From assembly GCA_000405245.1 (NCBI GenBank), contig ASMQ01000003.1:1-44200 (forward strand): DNA of 44,200 nt. The letters are read 5' to 3'. Below, piece by piece: positions 16,273-27,200 of this stretch. This DNA is from Candidatus Aenigmarchaeum subterraneum SCGC AAA011-O16 (GTDB taxonomy: Archaea; Aenigmatarchaeota; Aenigmatarchaeia; Aenigmatarchaeales; Aenigmatarchaeaceae). Both the position numbers and the translations under genes were made by a program. Every line of letters begins with the position of its first letter. Position 1 is the first letter of the stretch. Below the pieces are notes generated by a model, which saw only the letters and a program-made list of their open reading frames with translations, was not told the origin of the DNA and made no database searches.

Positions 16273-16618
16273 CATTGCTACATTATCGGCGGTTATTTCA
16301 ATTACCGCGTCCATAATTACGACATATTGCGCGTATGTTATATACAAGTACAATAGACTTAACAGAGGTTGGTTGATATTCACTTGCGGTGTAACGTTAG
16401 CTATCTTTGTTAGGGTTCTTGTATTGTTACGCAGTAATCTTCTTTCTGGTCTGAGTGCTGAGACCTTTTCAATTTTAAACACTACATTATTGACAATAGT
16501 AAGCATTACAGCTGCAATTGGTCTTTGGAGCATGAAAAGTAGTTTTGAAACATTCGAAGTTGTTGAAAAGAAAACTAGGACAAAGATAAAACTTTTTAAA
16601 AAGCATAAGAAGCGATGA
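16262..16618 (+). CDS. three-helix membrane protein, paralogue 1
   Basis: A 118-residue membrane protein with three predicted transmembrane helices (about 6-29, 36-57 and 70-90) and a basic cytoplasmic tail (TRTKIKLFKKHKKR). It is clearly related to the next gene: both have YKYNRL after helix 1, WL at the start of helix 2, and IGLWSM followed by SFE-FEVVEK after helix 3. No known receptor or transporter signature is recognised. It starts inside the preceding RecA-like gene, so their translation is probably coupled. Its place in the operon suggests the membrane part of a complex with the RecA/KaiC-like proteins. Confidence 0.72.
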   Translation: MAVDIATLSAVISITASIITTYCAYVIYKYNRLNRGWLIFTCGVTLAIFVRVLVLLRSNLLSGLSAETFSILNTTLLTIVSITAAIGLWSMKSSFETFEVVEKKTRTKIKLFKKHKKR

Positions 16619-16625
16619 GAAATAT

Positions 16626-16955
16626 ATGGTAGATTATGTTACAACGGTTTTAGGTGTCTTGCAGATAATTATACAAATTGTTGCAGCTTACTTTTCCTAT
16701 AAGATATACAAATATAATAGGCTTTCCAAAGCCTGGTTGGCAGTATTTTTGGCTCTTATTGTAATGACATTTCGTAGATTCACTGCGTTAGCTATAAATC
16801 TAGGTGTATTGAAACAGTTTTCTGGTAGTATTCAGTTTATAGATAGCATAGGGTTGCCATTTATAATAAGCGTCTTTTTATTAATTGGATTATGGAGCAT
16901 GTCTAGGAGTTTCGAAAATTTTGAAGTTGTAGAAAAAATAACTAAGGAAAAATAA
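16626..16955 (+). CDS. three-helix membrane protein, paralogue 2
   Basis: A 109-residue paralogue of the preceding gene with the same plan: helix 1 (about 6-27), YKYNRLSKAWLAVFLAL leading into helix 2, a MTFRRFTALA segment, and helix 3 ending IGLWSMSRSFENFEVVEK. The positively charged RRF motif inside the second helix region is not shared exactly with paralogue 1. The gene starts eight bases after its neighbour; GATGAG overlapping the previous stop may act as the ribosome site. Two different subunits kept side by side suggest a heteromeric membrane assembly. The function is unknown. Confidence 0.72.
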   Translation: MVDYVTTVLGVLQIIIQIVAAYFSYKIYKYNRLSKAWLAVFLALIVMTFRRFTALAINLGVLKQFSGSIQFIDSIGLPFIISVFLLIGLWSMSRSFENFEVVEKITKEK

Positions 16956-17099
16956 AATATTTTGATCATAAAAGAAGTAGAAAATGAAAAACCAGAAAAA
17001 ACTATATCTAATCTCTTACTTTTCCATAGAACGTGCATTCTTTATGGCAAGTTCCTTCACTCTGCTTCAAAAGCAAACTAGTAAATAACGTGATATTTC

Positions 17100-17993
17100 A
17101 TGACAAAAGGTAAAGTTCCGGCAATGAAAGAAATTCCAAGTATGAAGGAAATAAAGAAACATATACAAGATCGTCTAAAAACTATTAAAAAAATTAGAAA
17201 TCATGATGAAGGTATTGAGAAAAAGAAAAAATATTTAACTAAACACGAATTGCATGATTTTATAAGAACAGAGATTAAAGGATTCGATGATCTGATTGAA
17301 TTTGGAATCCCTAGAGGAAGTAGTATTTTGGTTGCAGGTGGAGCTGGTACAGGAAAAACTATTTTCTGCTTGCAAACTTTATATAATTCAGCAAAAAAGG
17401 GAGAAAAATGCCTTTACATAAGCTTCGAGGAATCTGAGAAAAGATTAAAAGAGCACATGGAGAACTTTGGTTGGGATTGGAAATCGCTTGAAGAAAAGAA
17501 CTTACTTAGAATCGTGAGAAGAGAACCTGTGGAGCTTTCAAGTAATGTAGAAGCTATGGTAGCAAAAGCAAAAGGTGAGCTCCTTATAGATATAAATGAA
17601 ATTTTGGAAATAATACCGAAAGAGTTTCATCCTACTATTATTGTCGTGGATTCTGTTAGTGCAATATCTGCTGCCTTTACTAAAAGGGAAGAGGGCTATA
17701 GAATTTTTGTAGAACAACTTTTCAGATATTTTGAGTCCTTAAAGTCTACATCATTCCTAATTTCAGAAACAGATCAAATCCCAACAAAATATTCACTGAG
17801 TGGAGTAGAAGAATTCTTGGCTGATGGGCTTATCGTGCTGTACAACATTAAAAAGGGTGATGTAAGAGTAACAGCGATTGAAATCCTTAAAATGAGAGGC
17901 GCAAGAATCGAGAAAAAATTAGTTCCTTTTGAAATAAAGAGTGATAAAGGAATTGAAATCTACCCAGAGGAAGCTATGTTTGTTAATCTTTAA
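17100..17993 (+). CDS. KaiC-like RecA-family ATPase
   Basis: A 297-residue archaeal KaiC-like (RAD55-type) ATPase. Walker A is AGGAGTGKT (79-87), followed by the KaiC-typical YISFEESEKRLKEHMENFGW; Walker B is IIVVDSVSA near residue 180. A catalytic Glu pair in the KaiC style is seen in SFEES. The first 50 residues are a lysine-rich helical extension (MKEIKKHIQDRLKTIKKIR) not part of the core and possibly used to bind a partner. The ATG has GTGAT six bases upstream. Archaeal KaiC-like proteins of this sort are thought to act as signalling or regulatory ATPases; here it lies between membrane proteins and a surface protein. Confidence 0.85.
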   Translation: MTKGKVPAMKEIPSMKEIKKHIQDRLKTIKKIRNHDEGIEKKKKYLTKHELHDFIRTEIKGFDDLIEFGIPRGSSILVAGGAGTGKTIFCLQTLYNSAKKGEKCLYISFEESEKRLKEHMENFGWDWKSLEEKNLLRIVRREPVELSSNVEAMVAKAKGELLIDINEILEIIPKEFHPTIIVVDSVSAISAAFTKREEGYRIFVEQLFRYFESLKSTSFLISETDQIPTKYSLSGVEEFLADGLIVLYNIKKGDVRVTAIEILKMRGARIEKKLVPFEIKSDKGIEIYPEEAMFVNL

Positions 17994-18007
17994 AGGAGCA
18001 CTTAAAC

Positions 18008-20044
18008 ATGTGGAGAAATATAATATTAAAAAAGTCGTACTCATTGATTCTTTTTGCAGTTATAATATTATTGACTATACAAACTAAAGAAGTTTTTGCT
18101 CCAGTCTCATGCACTGATACAGATTCCGGAAATTATCCCGAGATTTTCGGGTTTTGTCAAGAAGATTCTTATAATTTTCCTGACACGTGTTATGGGAATG
18201 ATTTAACTGAATATGTGTGCGACCAAAATAACTGTCAAGATATAGTTTATAATTGCAATACATACTGCAAAAATACCTATGGCTCTTCGTATACAGGAAC
18301 ATGTTCGTCGACGGTTTGCGTTTGTTCTGGAGCAGGAACTACAGCTGGTTCCAGTGAACCCATAAAATTAACAATCAAAAGTCCAAAAGATGGAGATACA
18401 ATTAAAAGAGGTATTCTTACACTTCTAGTTGAGGCTTTCGAAGGGACTACTCCAAGTTCACAAATGGCGGTAACTGCTGAATCAGAGCTCTTTGGCAAAA
18501 TTGCTTTGGAGAATCAGTTTGGTCATACTGATGTAGGAACTTATGGTGCTAATGTCACAATTGGAAAAAATGTCACAAAGGGCTCTTACAAAATTACTGT
18601 AACTGCTAGAAGACGTTCTATTGCAGAAGAGAAGATTTCAGTAAATGCAGACCCTACAATTTACATAAATACTACACTAGAAAAAAACTATTCAAAAGGC
18701 GAAAGAATAGTTTTCAAAGGCAACTTAAATTACTTTGATAACAGCTCTGTAAATAAGTCTAACGTCAAAATAAGTATTTCTGCTAAAGATTTTGCAATTA
18801 ACAAAACAATTAAATCCGATGAGAATGGAATGTTTGAAGACAGTTATTTGATTAGCTTTGCGGAACCTGATGGAATTTGGGATGTCAGAATAATAGCGAC
18901 TGATAGTAATGAAAATTTGGGTTTAGTCTTATTCTCACCAAAAATTTCAACACCAGAAGGGGTTGCATTCTATGTAGTCAATTTCCTGAGTCCATTAAAG
19001 AACGCCGATTTTAAAAGAGGCAGCACAATACCGCTAACAGTTGAAATAAGGGATGAAGGAAATTTTGTAGAAAATGCAACAGTTGATCTAAAAACTCCTC
19101 AAGGGGATGTAATTAAATTTGAAGAAATCAAACCTGGTACTTATATTTCAGACTATACTTTGACTTTTTCAGATCCGATAGGTATATGGAACATCCCTGT
19201 CCAAGCAGTCAAAACTGCAAATAGAATTACTAAAGCCGGTGGGACTAGACTACCTGTAAACATAGTGTCTGCTGATCTAAATTTGCTTCTTCTTAATCCT
19301 ATTGAAACCAACTTTTTCACGGGAGAATCTGTAGAAATAAAGGCTGAACTTAAATATCCTGACGGTTTAAAAGTTGAAAATGCCAGAGTGAATGCAAAAA
19401 TAATTAATAATACGATTGAATTGATGGAGAGGGCACCTGGAGTCTATTCCAATAATTATTTATTCTCTGAAAAAGACGCTGGTAGCGGTTTTATGCAAAT
19501 CAGCGCTGTTGACTTATATGAGAACAGCATAAAGATTCCAAACAGAGCAATCAGAGTAGAGAGTGTTAGTCCGTTTGAGTTGGTACTCCTATTACTATAC
19601 AATACTGTTGTTCTAAGATACTGGTATATCTGGGCATTTATTTTAATTGCAATAGGAATTGTTACAAGACCTGTTTGGTATGGAAAATATTTGAATGTAC
19701 AACAAAAAAGAATGACAGAGGAAGAAAAGAATTTATTATCACTAAAAAAAGAACTGCAATTAAAATACTTCAAGCTACACAGCGTGAATAAGGAAAACTA
19801 TGATAAATTGATGTTTCATTATAATGAAAGAACGCTCGACTTAAATGAAACTAAAATTAGCGTACAAAAGGAACTGAAAAAAATAACACCTATGAAATGG
19901 GAGACTTTTGTTGAAACCAAAACCAAACAACTTAAAGATTTTATCGAATCTAAATTTTCTAGAAAAAATATAAAAGTACTTTATGAAATTTTTTCTTTTA
20001 AAGCTATCGGAGAGCCTCCGGCATGCCAGCTCTGTCTGGGATGA
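18008..20044 (+). CDS. membrane-anchored Ig-like surface protein with cytoplasmic coiled coil
   Basis: A 678-residue envelope protein. A signal peptide (about 8-30) is followed by a cysteine-rich region (about 34-108, 12 or more Cys), then four Ig-like beta domains (from about 118 to 520) with repeated ENATVDLKTP / ENARVNAKI-type strands. One transmembrane helix (about 535-558) leads into a charged cytoplasmic coiled coil of about 110 residues (EEKNLLSLKKELQLKYFKL). An outside sensor domain joined to an inside helical tail resembles a receptor rather than a simple wall protein. It starts 14 bases after the KaiC-like gene. Its last 64 bases overlap the convergent HerA gene, and the tail CQLCLG may be read-through of an older stop. 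Confidence 0.75.
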   Translation: MWRNIILKKSYSLILFAVIILLTIQTKEVFAPVSCTDTDSGNYPEIFGFCQEDSYNFPDTCYGNDLTEYVCDQNNCQDIVYNCNTYCKNTYGSSYTGTCSSTVCVCSGAGTTAGSSEPIKLTIKSPKDGDTIKRGILTLLVEAFEGTTPSSQMAVTAESELFGKIALENQFGHTDVGTYGANVTIGKNVTKGSYKITVTARRRSIAEEKISVNADPTIYINTTLEKNYSKGERIVFKGNLNYFDNSSVNKSNVKISISAKDFAINKTIKSDENGMFEDSYLISFAEPDGIWDVRIIATDSNENLGLVLFSPKISTPEGVAFYVVNFLSPLKNADFKRGSTIPLTVEIRDEGNFVENATVDLKTPQGDVIKFEEIKPGTYISDYTLTFSDPIGIWNIPVQAVKTANRITKAGGTRLPVNIVSADLNLLLLNPIETNFFTGESVEIKAELKYPDGLKVENARVNAKIINNTIELMERAPGVYSNNYLFSEKDAGSGFMQISAVDLYENSIKIPNRAIRVESVSPFELVLLLLYNTVVLRYWYIWAFILIAIGIVTRPVWYGKYLNVQQKRMTEEEKNLLSLKKELQLKYFKLHSVNKENYDKLMFHYNERTLDLNETKISVQKELKKITPMKWETFVETKTKQLKDFIESKFSRKNIKVLYEIFSFKAIGEPPACQLCLG

Positions 20045-21246
20045 ACCTGTATGTTAAACAATCTTTCGGAGTTGTCATCGAGAAGAACAGCTGCGCCCTT
20101 TGTCTTCGGCAAATCAGAGATACTTTTCTTAATGTCCTCTAAGAGATAGGTTTGCATGATTTGAGATAAAGCATCCAAATCAGGTTTTGCTGTCAGTCTA
20201 TGAGAAATGACCAAGTCTGCCTGTGCAATAGCTGATTCATGCAGCCTGTTTGGTCTTTGAGTTATCAAAGCCAAGCTTATGCCAGGCTGTCTTCCTTGAG
20301 TGACAAGAATCAGGAGATCGTGCGTAGCAGCAGTTTCGGATTCTGCAGGTAAAAAGTTGTGAGCCTCGTCAATAATGATCCAGGTCATAGGAACCTTTTT
20401 TATTGTTTCCCCTGCTATCAAAGCCAATTCTTCTTCTCTTCTTGCGGCTGTTCTAGTCTGATAGATTTCTCTTGATAATACTCCGACCATTAAGTTTCTG
20501 ACATTCCACTCCATCAAAGAAACATCTAAGATTGTTGCGGTTCCTGGTTTCATAAAAGTTTGGACTGGCGTGGCTTTCTCCGAAAATATTCCCCATCCTT
20601 CTGCAGCAAGAAATCTGTTTTGCAAAGACAGCTTTTCTTTTTCATCAGCTCTCCTGTCAACTTCAATAGCATCTATTATGTCTGATATCGTGAACTCTTT
20701 TCCTTCTAATCTCTTGATTGTCCTCTCCAAAAGTATTCCCAGAGGATCGTTAAGATTGAGACCAAAAGTCAAAGCCCAATCACCAGCAGAAAGTTCAGAA
20801 GGCCTAATAGAAAAAACACCGTCATAGGGAATCCCAGATTTGTCATAAAAGCTTGTCAATCCTACCGGAACAATGTTTCGTGTGTTGAAACCTTTGGGTT
20901 TCAACTCCCATTTGGATAGCAAAGGCAAGTCCATCTCGTTCGGAGTCTTCATGGACCAGAAAATTCCTGCAGTGTCTATCATTAAAACCGACAAGTTTTC
21001 TCTTATGTCTTCAGGCATGTTCATTATTTCTTCAGCGATAACAGCTCCGGTGTAAGATTTTCCGGAGCCCCTCTTTCCGACAATAAGAGCAACATGCGGC
21101 CTCACGACGTCAACCAAAACAGGATTTGTTATGTGGGTTTCAAAACCTGCTCCAACAATATGCCTTCCAAGAGAAATGCAACCTTTTTTTCCGTATTTTT
21201 TTAAATCTTCAGAATCTCTGCCGACAACTATATCCTCTAGAACCAT
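19981..21246 (-). CDS. HerA/DUF87-like ATPase
   Basis: A 421-residue P-loop ATPase of the HerA/FtsK superfamily. Walker A is VGKRGSGKSY (57-65) and Walker B is WIIIDEAHNFLP. The N-terminal strand region and TQGRQPGISLALITQRPNRL (sensor/arginine-finger region) fit archaeal DUF87 proteins. Classical HerA works with the NurA nuclease on DNA ends during repair, but no nurA gene is in the window, so this may be a free-standing paralogue. Its 3' end overlaps the convergent surface-protein gene by 64 bases. It lies 22 bases downstream of no co-directional partner except the unrelated surface gene cluster, so context does not help. Confidence 0.87.
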   Translation of the reverse strand: MVLEDIVVGRDSEDLKKYGKKGCISLGRHIVGAGFETHITNPVLVDVVRPHVALIVGKRGSGKSYTGAVIAEEIMNMPEDIRENLSVLMIDTAGIFWSMKTPNEMDLPLLSKWELKPKGFNTRNIVPVGLTSFYDKSGIPYDGVFSIRPSELSAGDWALTFGLNLNDPLGILLERTIKRLEGKEFTISDIIDAIEVDRRADEKEKLSLQNRFLAAEGWGIFSEKATPVQTFMKPGTATILDVSLMEWNVRNLMVGVLSREIYQTRTAARREEELALIAGETIKKVPMTWIIIDEAHNFLPAESETAATHDLLILVTQGRQPGISLALITQRPNRLHESAIAQADLVISHRLTAKPDLDALSQIMQTYLLEDIKKSISDLPKTKGAAVLLDDNSERLFNIQVHPRQSWHAGGSPIALKEKIS

Positions 21247-21268
21247 AATTACAATTAGAAAATGTTAC

Positions 21269-24200
21269 TTAAATTGTTTCTGTTTTATCAGAGCCTTCTG
21301 TTGACTCTGATGGCTCAGGCTTAGGAGATTCTTCCTTAGGAGCTTCTGGTTTTTCTGAAGGTTTGAAGTATCCTGCAATTTTATTAAACTTCTCTCTTTC
21401 GTATTCATACAAGTAAACAATGTACCCGGAGATTAGAACAATAATCATTACCAGAATTCCTAGAGGATTGGATATGAATCCTATTACTGCTCCGGTTATG
21501 CCACCTGATGGGACAGTAACATTTGAAGGTGGAGTTACATTCGCTGGTGGTTGCGCTGGAGAAGCGACAACTCTCAATGTCAATGGTACTTCACCTGTTG
21601 AAAATTCTGAAGCAACTTTCACGGTCAAGTGGTTGTCTCTTACAGGAGCATTTTGAGGGACATTTATGACTATGCTAAAAGTTGTAGCTGCACCAGTGTC
21701 TACTTTCTGAATGAATACAGGTGAGATAGTAAACCAATTTGAAGGTATGCCATCAAGCGTGTTCCGAATATTTATCAAATCGACATAACCCGTATTTCTT
21801 ATCGTGACTGTTATCGCTGTAGACTGTCCTTGCTGGACAACAATAATGTTCGGTGTGGATAGCAATAGCTCTATAAACCCGCCGGCCCCACCACCGCCAC
21901 CGCCTCCATCCGAAGGAGGTTGTGAAATCACTTGTGGTCCATACAAAGTCAATATGTTCAAATTATTGTCACAATATGTTGCTCCGCCGTATGTCACGCA
22001 ACCCCAATACAAAATATTATCAGTTATGTTTGCATCGGTCACAGTCATGTTCAATATCAAAGACCTTATGATTGTTGAATTGATGACTGTCGAATTAATT
22101 ACAGTAGAGCTGTCTATAGTGGAGTTGATTATAATCGAATCTAAGACAGTTGAATTCGTTATGTTTGAATTTTCGCAAAGACTGTAATTGAATGTTGATT
22201 CAAAAATGTTGCAGTCATTTACTGTTGAATTCCAAACCAGAGTGTGGTTTATGTTTGAGTGCGAGACATTCGAATATCCGACATAAGACCATGTTATGTT
22301 GGATTGCTGCTTGACTGTAGTATTTCCTATCCATGAATTATTGAAATTGAAAGGAGGGCCGTCGACTGCTATCACATCTCCGCCACCTGTTGGGAAGTGT
22401 GGATCCCAATCAACTCCATCTAGATTTACGTTATCTAAAACCTTGTTCACTATTCTTGAGTTTAAAATATTGGAGTTTGAAATGGTGGAATTGATTATTG
22501 TCGAGTTAGTTATATTCGAGTTCAAAATCATGGAGTCTAAAACCGTTGAGTTTACTATGTTAGAGTCTTGAACTGTGGAGCATCTTATCGTGGATGTTCC
22601 TGTCTCCACATCAGTCCAGTTGTTTTCATAATAAATGCTGTCAACATTGCTGTTGATCAAATGACTCATGCATTTGACTGTAAGATACCAAGTCTGCGAA
22701 TCAAAAGTGTAATTTTGGTCTCCAAGGAAATATCCTGTAATGTTGAATGTTCCTGCTGTCGAAGTGCTCCACTGAATTTGCAGATGTTCAGAACCTGACT
22801 GTGTTGTGAAGCCTGGCAAATCTGATTCTAGATAGACAGGATTTCTCCCACCTACATTAGTCGTAACCAAGAAAGTTATCATTTGATTCAGCGGGAACGT
22901 AAGATTTCCTTCTGTACCATTCAAGAACAAATTTACATTCAAAGCAGCAGGATTGACAATTAAAGTCCACGCCACTGACCCTGCGGTATAATTCTGCCCT
23001 CCGCTTGTATTGTAAAGATAATTGTATGCTCCGGCGCCCAAAGTTTCAATGTCACTAACAGGAGAACCTGAATTTAGAAGTTCTCCATTTCTATAAAGAT
23101 TGAAAGTCAGGTCTTGTATAACATCTGACCAGCCGGTTGCATTTGATTGAGTTCCATAAGTTATTGTCAAATCATTTTCTTGTCCGTTTAAAGCTAAGTG
23201 GAGTATCGGTGCTCCAATAATTGTTTCGTTAGGCTGTGCTTGATTTATGACATAGGACATTAAAGCAGTCTGGTTTGAATTTCCTGAAGTGTCAACCGCG
23301 CTCCATGAATATGTATACATCCCTGCTGGCAAATCTGTCAAAGTAATCGTATAGACTGCATTCTGCGCAGTTCCAACTCTTGTTATTTGTCCAGGATAGT
23401 TATAAACGGTTCCATTGAAATCCAGAGAAACTTGTTGTACTGCGACATTATCTTTCCATGTTATGTTGAATTGGTAAGAATTTCCCGGAGCATATGTTGT
23501 TGGGGATAGAGGATTTGTTACATTGCTGAACCATTGAGGTGATGCCGTATCCAAAGCAGTTACGACTGTCAAAAACCAAGTAACTTTTCCAGATGTATAA
23601 TTTTGAGTCGCAGGATAGAATAAAGTATAATTGTAAACACCTACTGGTAAGGCTGTTATTTCTGATGGTGTTTGCCCTTGTGCAATTAAAGATCCGTCTC
23701 TGAATAATTGTAATAAACCTTCATTAAACTCCTTCCAACCTGTTGCGTTTGATGCAGAGTCCAAAATCATTACTCTATTTCCTTCAGTTTCATTAAGCGC
23801 TAAGTGAATATCAGCTTGCGCTGGATTCGTTTCGTTTATGACAGGATTTGCTCTGTTAACTGTTAGAACATTTGAAAGTGGCGATGGCACCGTATAATTT
23901 AGATTAGGGGCTGCTGAGCATGAATAAATATATTGGCCTGCTCCAAAAATTTGAGTATCTGGATTGATAACTGTGGTAGAATTTCTAATCAAAGTTAAAG
24001 TTGCAGGAGCACTTGAAGTGCACTGAACTGTCGTTTGAGTAGGATATGTCACTGTCCAACTTGGCAATGCAATTAAATTCAGAGTCAATGTTGCAGGATT
24101 AACAGTTAAAAATCTTGTCACTGAACTAGGTAGATAGTTTGTAGAGCCTGGAAAATAAACTGTATAATTATATCCGCCTGCTCCGAGCAAAATTGTTTCT

Positions 24201-27200
24201 TGCGGCGTTTGACCTGTTGAAACTTGAGTTCCATTCCTATAAAGTATCAATGAACCTTCTGTAAAGTCTTTCCATCCGGTTGCGTTGGAAGTTGTACCAT
24301 AAGTTATCATTTGGTTGCTTTCAGTTCCATTAAGAGCCAAATGTACAAAACCATTTGCTGGAGCTCTGTTAACAGTTAAGAATCTTGTTACAGAGGCGAA
24401 ACCATAATTTGCAGATCCCTCATAAACATAAGTGTAATTGTATACCCCTGAGTCTAAAGTTCGGATATCGCTTGCTGGTGATCCTGAGGCGACTTGAATC
24501 CCGTTTCTATACAGTGTCTTAACTGCTCCAGCGTCTCCTGTTTGTACCCATCCTGTAGCATTTGACTGAGCACCATATATTAAAGACAAATTGTTTTCTT
24601 GTCCATTCAAAGCTAAGTGGATCAAGGCTTGCTGTTTTGTTACTGCATAAATTTGTGAAATAGAAGCTGCTGTATAATTCTGTGTGGCTGAAACACTGCA
24701 AGTATACTGCCATTCTCCTGTTGGTAAGGTTGTTGTTTCAGGGTTTGAAACTTGAGTTCCATTCCTAGATAATCGTGGTATCTGTTCATTGTTGTTCACA
24801 GAACATGTCGCTGTAGACTGCGTACCAGAAATAACAGGGGATGGTGGCGTTATTGTTAAAGTTAACTGCGAACTTATCGGCGAAATTGTCAGAACCTGCT
24901 GTATGGAAGAGGCAGTATAGTTCTGATTGCCTGCAAAAGATCCGTTGTACACGTATGTACCTGCTCCTAATACAATGCTCTCTGGATTTGGAACAGTTCC
25001 ACCATCCCTCTTCAATACGACTTGCGATTGTAGAGAAGAAACATTAATTTCTGCAAGAACATTGGATGTCGTTCCATAAGTCAAGGTTGCTGGAGCAAGC
25101 CAGGCATTTCCATTTAAAAAAAGTATGAAGCTTGTACTATCAGGATTCACCGTCAACATTCTTGTTATAGACCCGGCAGTATAATTTTGTCCTCCACTTG
25201 TATTGTAAACATAATTGTATGTTCCTACTCCGAGAGTTTGGATGTTGTTAGCTGGTGATCCTGAGGCGACTTGAATCCCGTTTCTATACAAACTGAAAGT
25301 CAAATCTTGTATAACAGTCGACCATCCTGTTGCATTGGATTGAGTTCCGTATAAAATTGATAAATCATTCTCCAGTCTATTCAAAGCCAGATGAAGTATT
25401 GGAGTTCCGACCTGAGGTTGTGTCTTTTCAACAACATAGGACATTTGCGGCGTGACATTCGCGTTTCCAGCAGTATCGAACGCTTGCCAATAGTAGAAAG
25501 TTGTTCCTGCTGGCAAGTCTGAAAGTGTGGTATAGTAAACAGCATCTTGCGCAGTTCCTGTTCTTGTAAGCACGTTAAAACTGTTCCAAGAGCCTTGATA
25601 GTTGTAGTAAAAATTTACTGTGTTTATAGCAACGTCATCTTTCCATGTTATGTTGAAGTTGTAATTTTTTCCAGGAGCATACTGAGTAGGCGACAACGGA
25701 TTTGTTATATTATTGAACCATTGTGGAGGTTTTGTGTCCGGAGGAGGTGTTATAGTTAAAAATCTAGTTATTTTTCCAGATGTGTAATTTTGGGTTTCCG
25801 CATAAAAGAGAGTATAATTGTAAACTCCAACAGATAAAGTTCCTATATCTGGATTCAAACCCTGTGTGCCATTTCTATAAAGAATTAATGATCCTTCAAC
25901 AAAATTTTTCCATCCTGTTGCATTGGATATTGTCCCAGCTACTATTGCTGTGTCACCTTCAACATTATTCAAGGCCAAATGTAAAAGAGGTTGCGCTGGA
26001 TTCGTAGGATTCGCTTTGTCAACAGTTAAAACATTTGAAACTGGGGTTGGAGTAATGTAACTTGGATCAGGAGGTGCAGAACATGAATAGAGATATTGTG
26101 CAACGCCTAATGTTTTGGTATCAGGATTAGCCACTGTTGTTGAATTTCTAATCAAAGTCAAAGTTGCCGGAAGATTTGCTGTACATTGGACAGTTGTTTG
26201 GGTAGGATAAGTGACGCTCCAAGATGGTGTAGATGTCAATGTCAACGTTAATGTAGCAGGAGCAACTATATTTTCTACTTTTGTATCCGGAGAGGCATAG
26301 GCTGCTCCGCCATTTATGTCATCAGGGTCAGCATCTGCTCCGCTTGGAGCAACTGTCACAGAGCATGCGACAGCAATTTTGGATGTAACTGTGAAAGTTG
26401 CAGTTTTAGATTCTCCGCCATTAAAAGAATTCAAGGATTGCGTGTTCGAACTAACAGCGCCACATCCTGAAGGACTGAAACTTATAGATGCTTGAACACT
26501 ACTTGCTGGAGCGGTTGCAGAATCTCCATTAGTTATAGCAGCAGATGCTGTGAATGTCTGATCAACATATGTCTGTGTCGGGTTCAAAGTCAAAATCGTC
26601 CTTAAAGAAGCATGCTTTTTCACTACAAAATTGACGGTTGTTTGCTGACCTTGTGGAACGTTGACGTTTGTTTTTGTGTAATTATTATAAATACCTGTTC
26701 CATCTCGATAATCAGCACTGACTGTAGAAGTAGAAACATTAAAGAAAGCTTCGCCATTAGAGTTCAGAGGCTTAGAAACTCCACTTACTATAACATTTCC
26801 AACACTAACAACTTTGTTCGTGTTATACTCTTTTACAACTACTTTGACAGTTTGTTGCAAAGCTTTGCTTTGAGAAAAATCATAAGTAAAATATTTGTGA
26901 GTCAAACATTCAGAAGGATTTTGAACTGAGACTGAAAAACTAAAGTTTTGAGTGATAAATCCTGATTTTGTAGCTGCCAAATAGAAATCTTTTGCAATCG
27001 GAAAAGTAATAGGGAAGATTGTTAAATTATTCAGAATATAGGAGCCAGATGAAAGGGTTGTGTTTGTTTTTTGACCATTGAAACCCATTCCTGAAGATGC
27101 TGGGGGCGGAGTTAGAATAACGGTTGCTCCGGAGACTCCGTTTCCTGCAGAATCATAAACTGTTCCGGAGATGTGTAAATAAATAGGACAAACCGGTGGT

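Noticed and set aside
16962-17081. A 39-residue frame from TTG between paralogue 2 and the KaiC-like gene
   Set aside because: The ribosome site is poorly spaced, the sequence is not protein-family-like, and nothing supports its start.
19981-21246. Part of a HerA-NurA DNA-end resection operon
   Set aside because: No NurA, Mre11 or Rad50 gene is nearby, so only the ATPase family can be stated.
22010-22600. A CRISPR-like regular array
   Set aside because: The periodicity is 15 bases, in frame, and encodes pentapeptide repeats; there are no spacers or longer direct repeats.
21420-22798. Several plus-strand open frames opposite the giant surface gene
   Set aside because: They are mirror images of low-complexity Asn/Ser/Thr, Gly and Pro coding sequence and have no start signals or family similarity.
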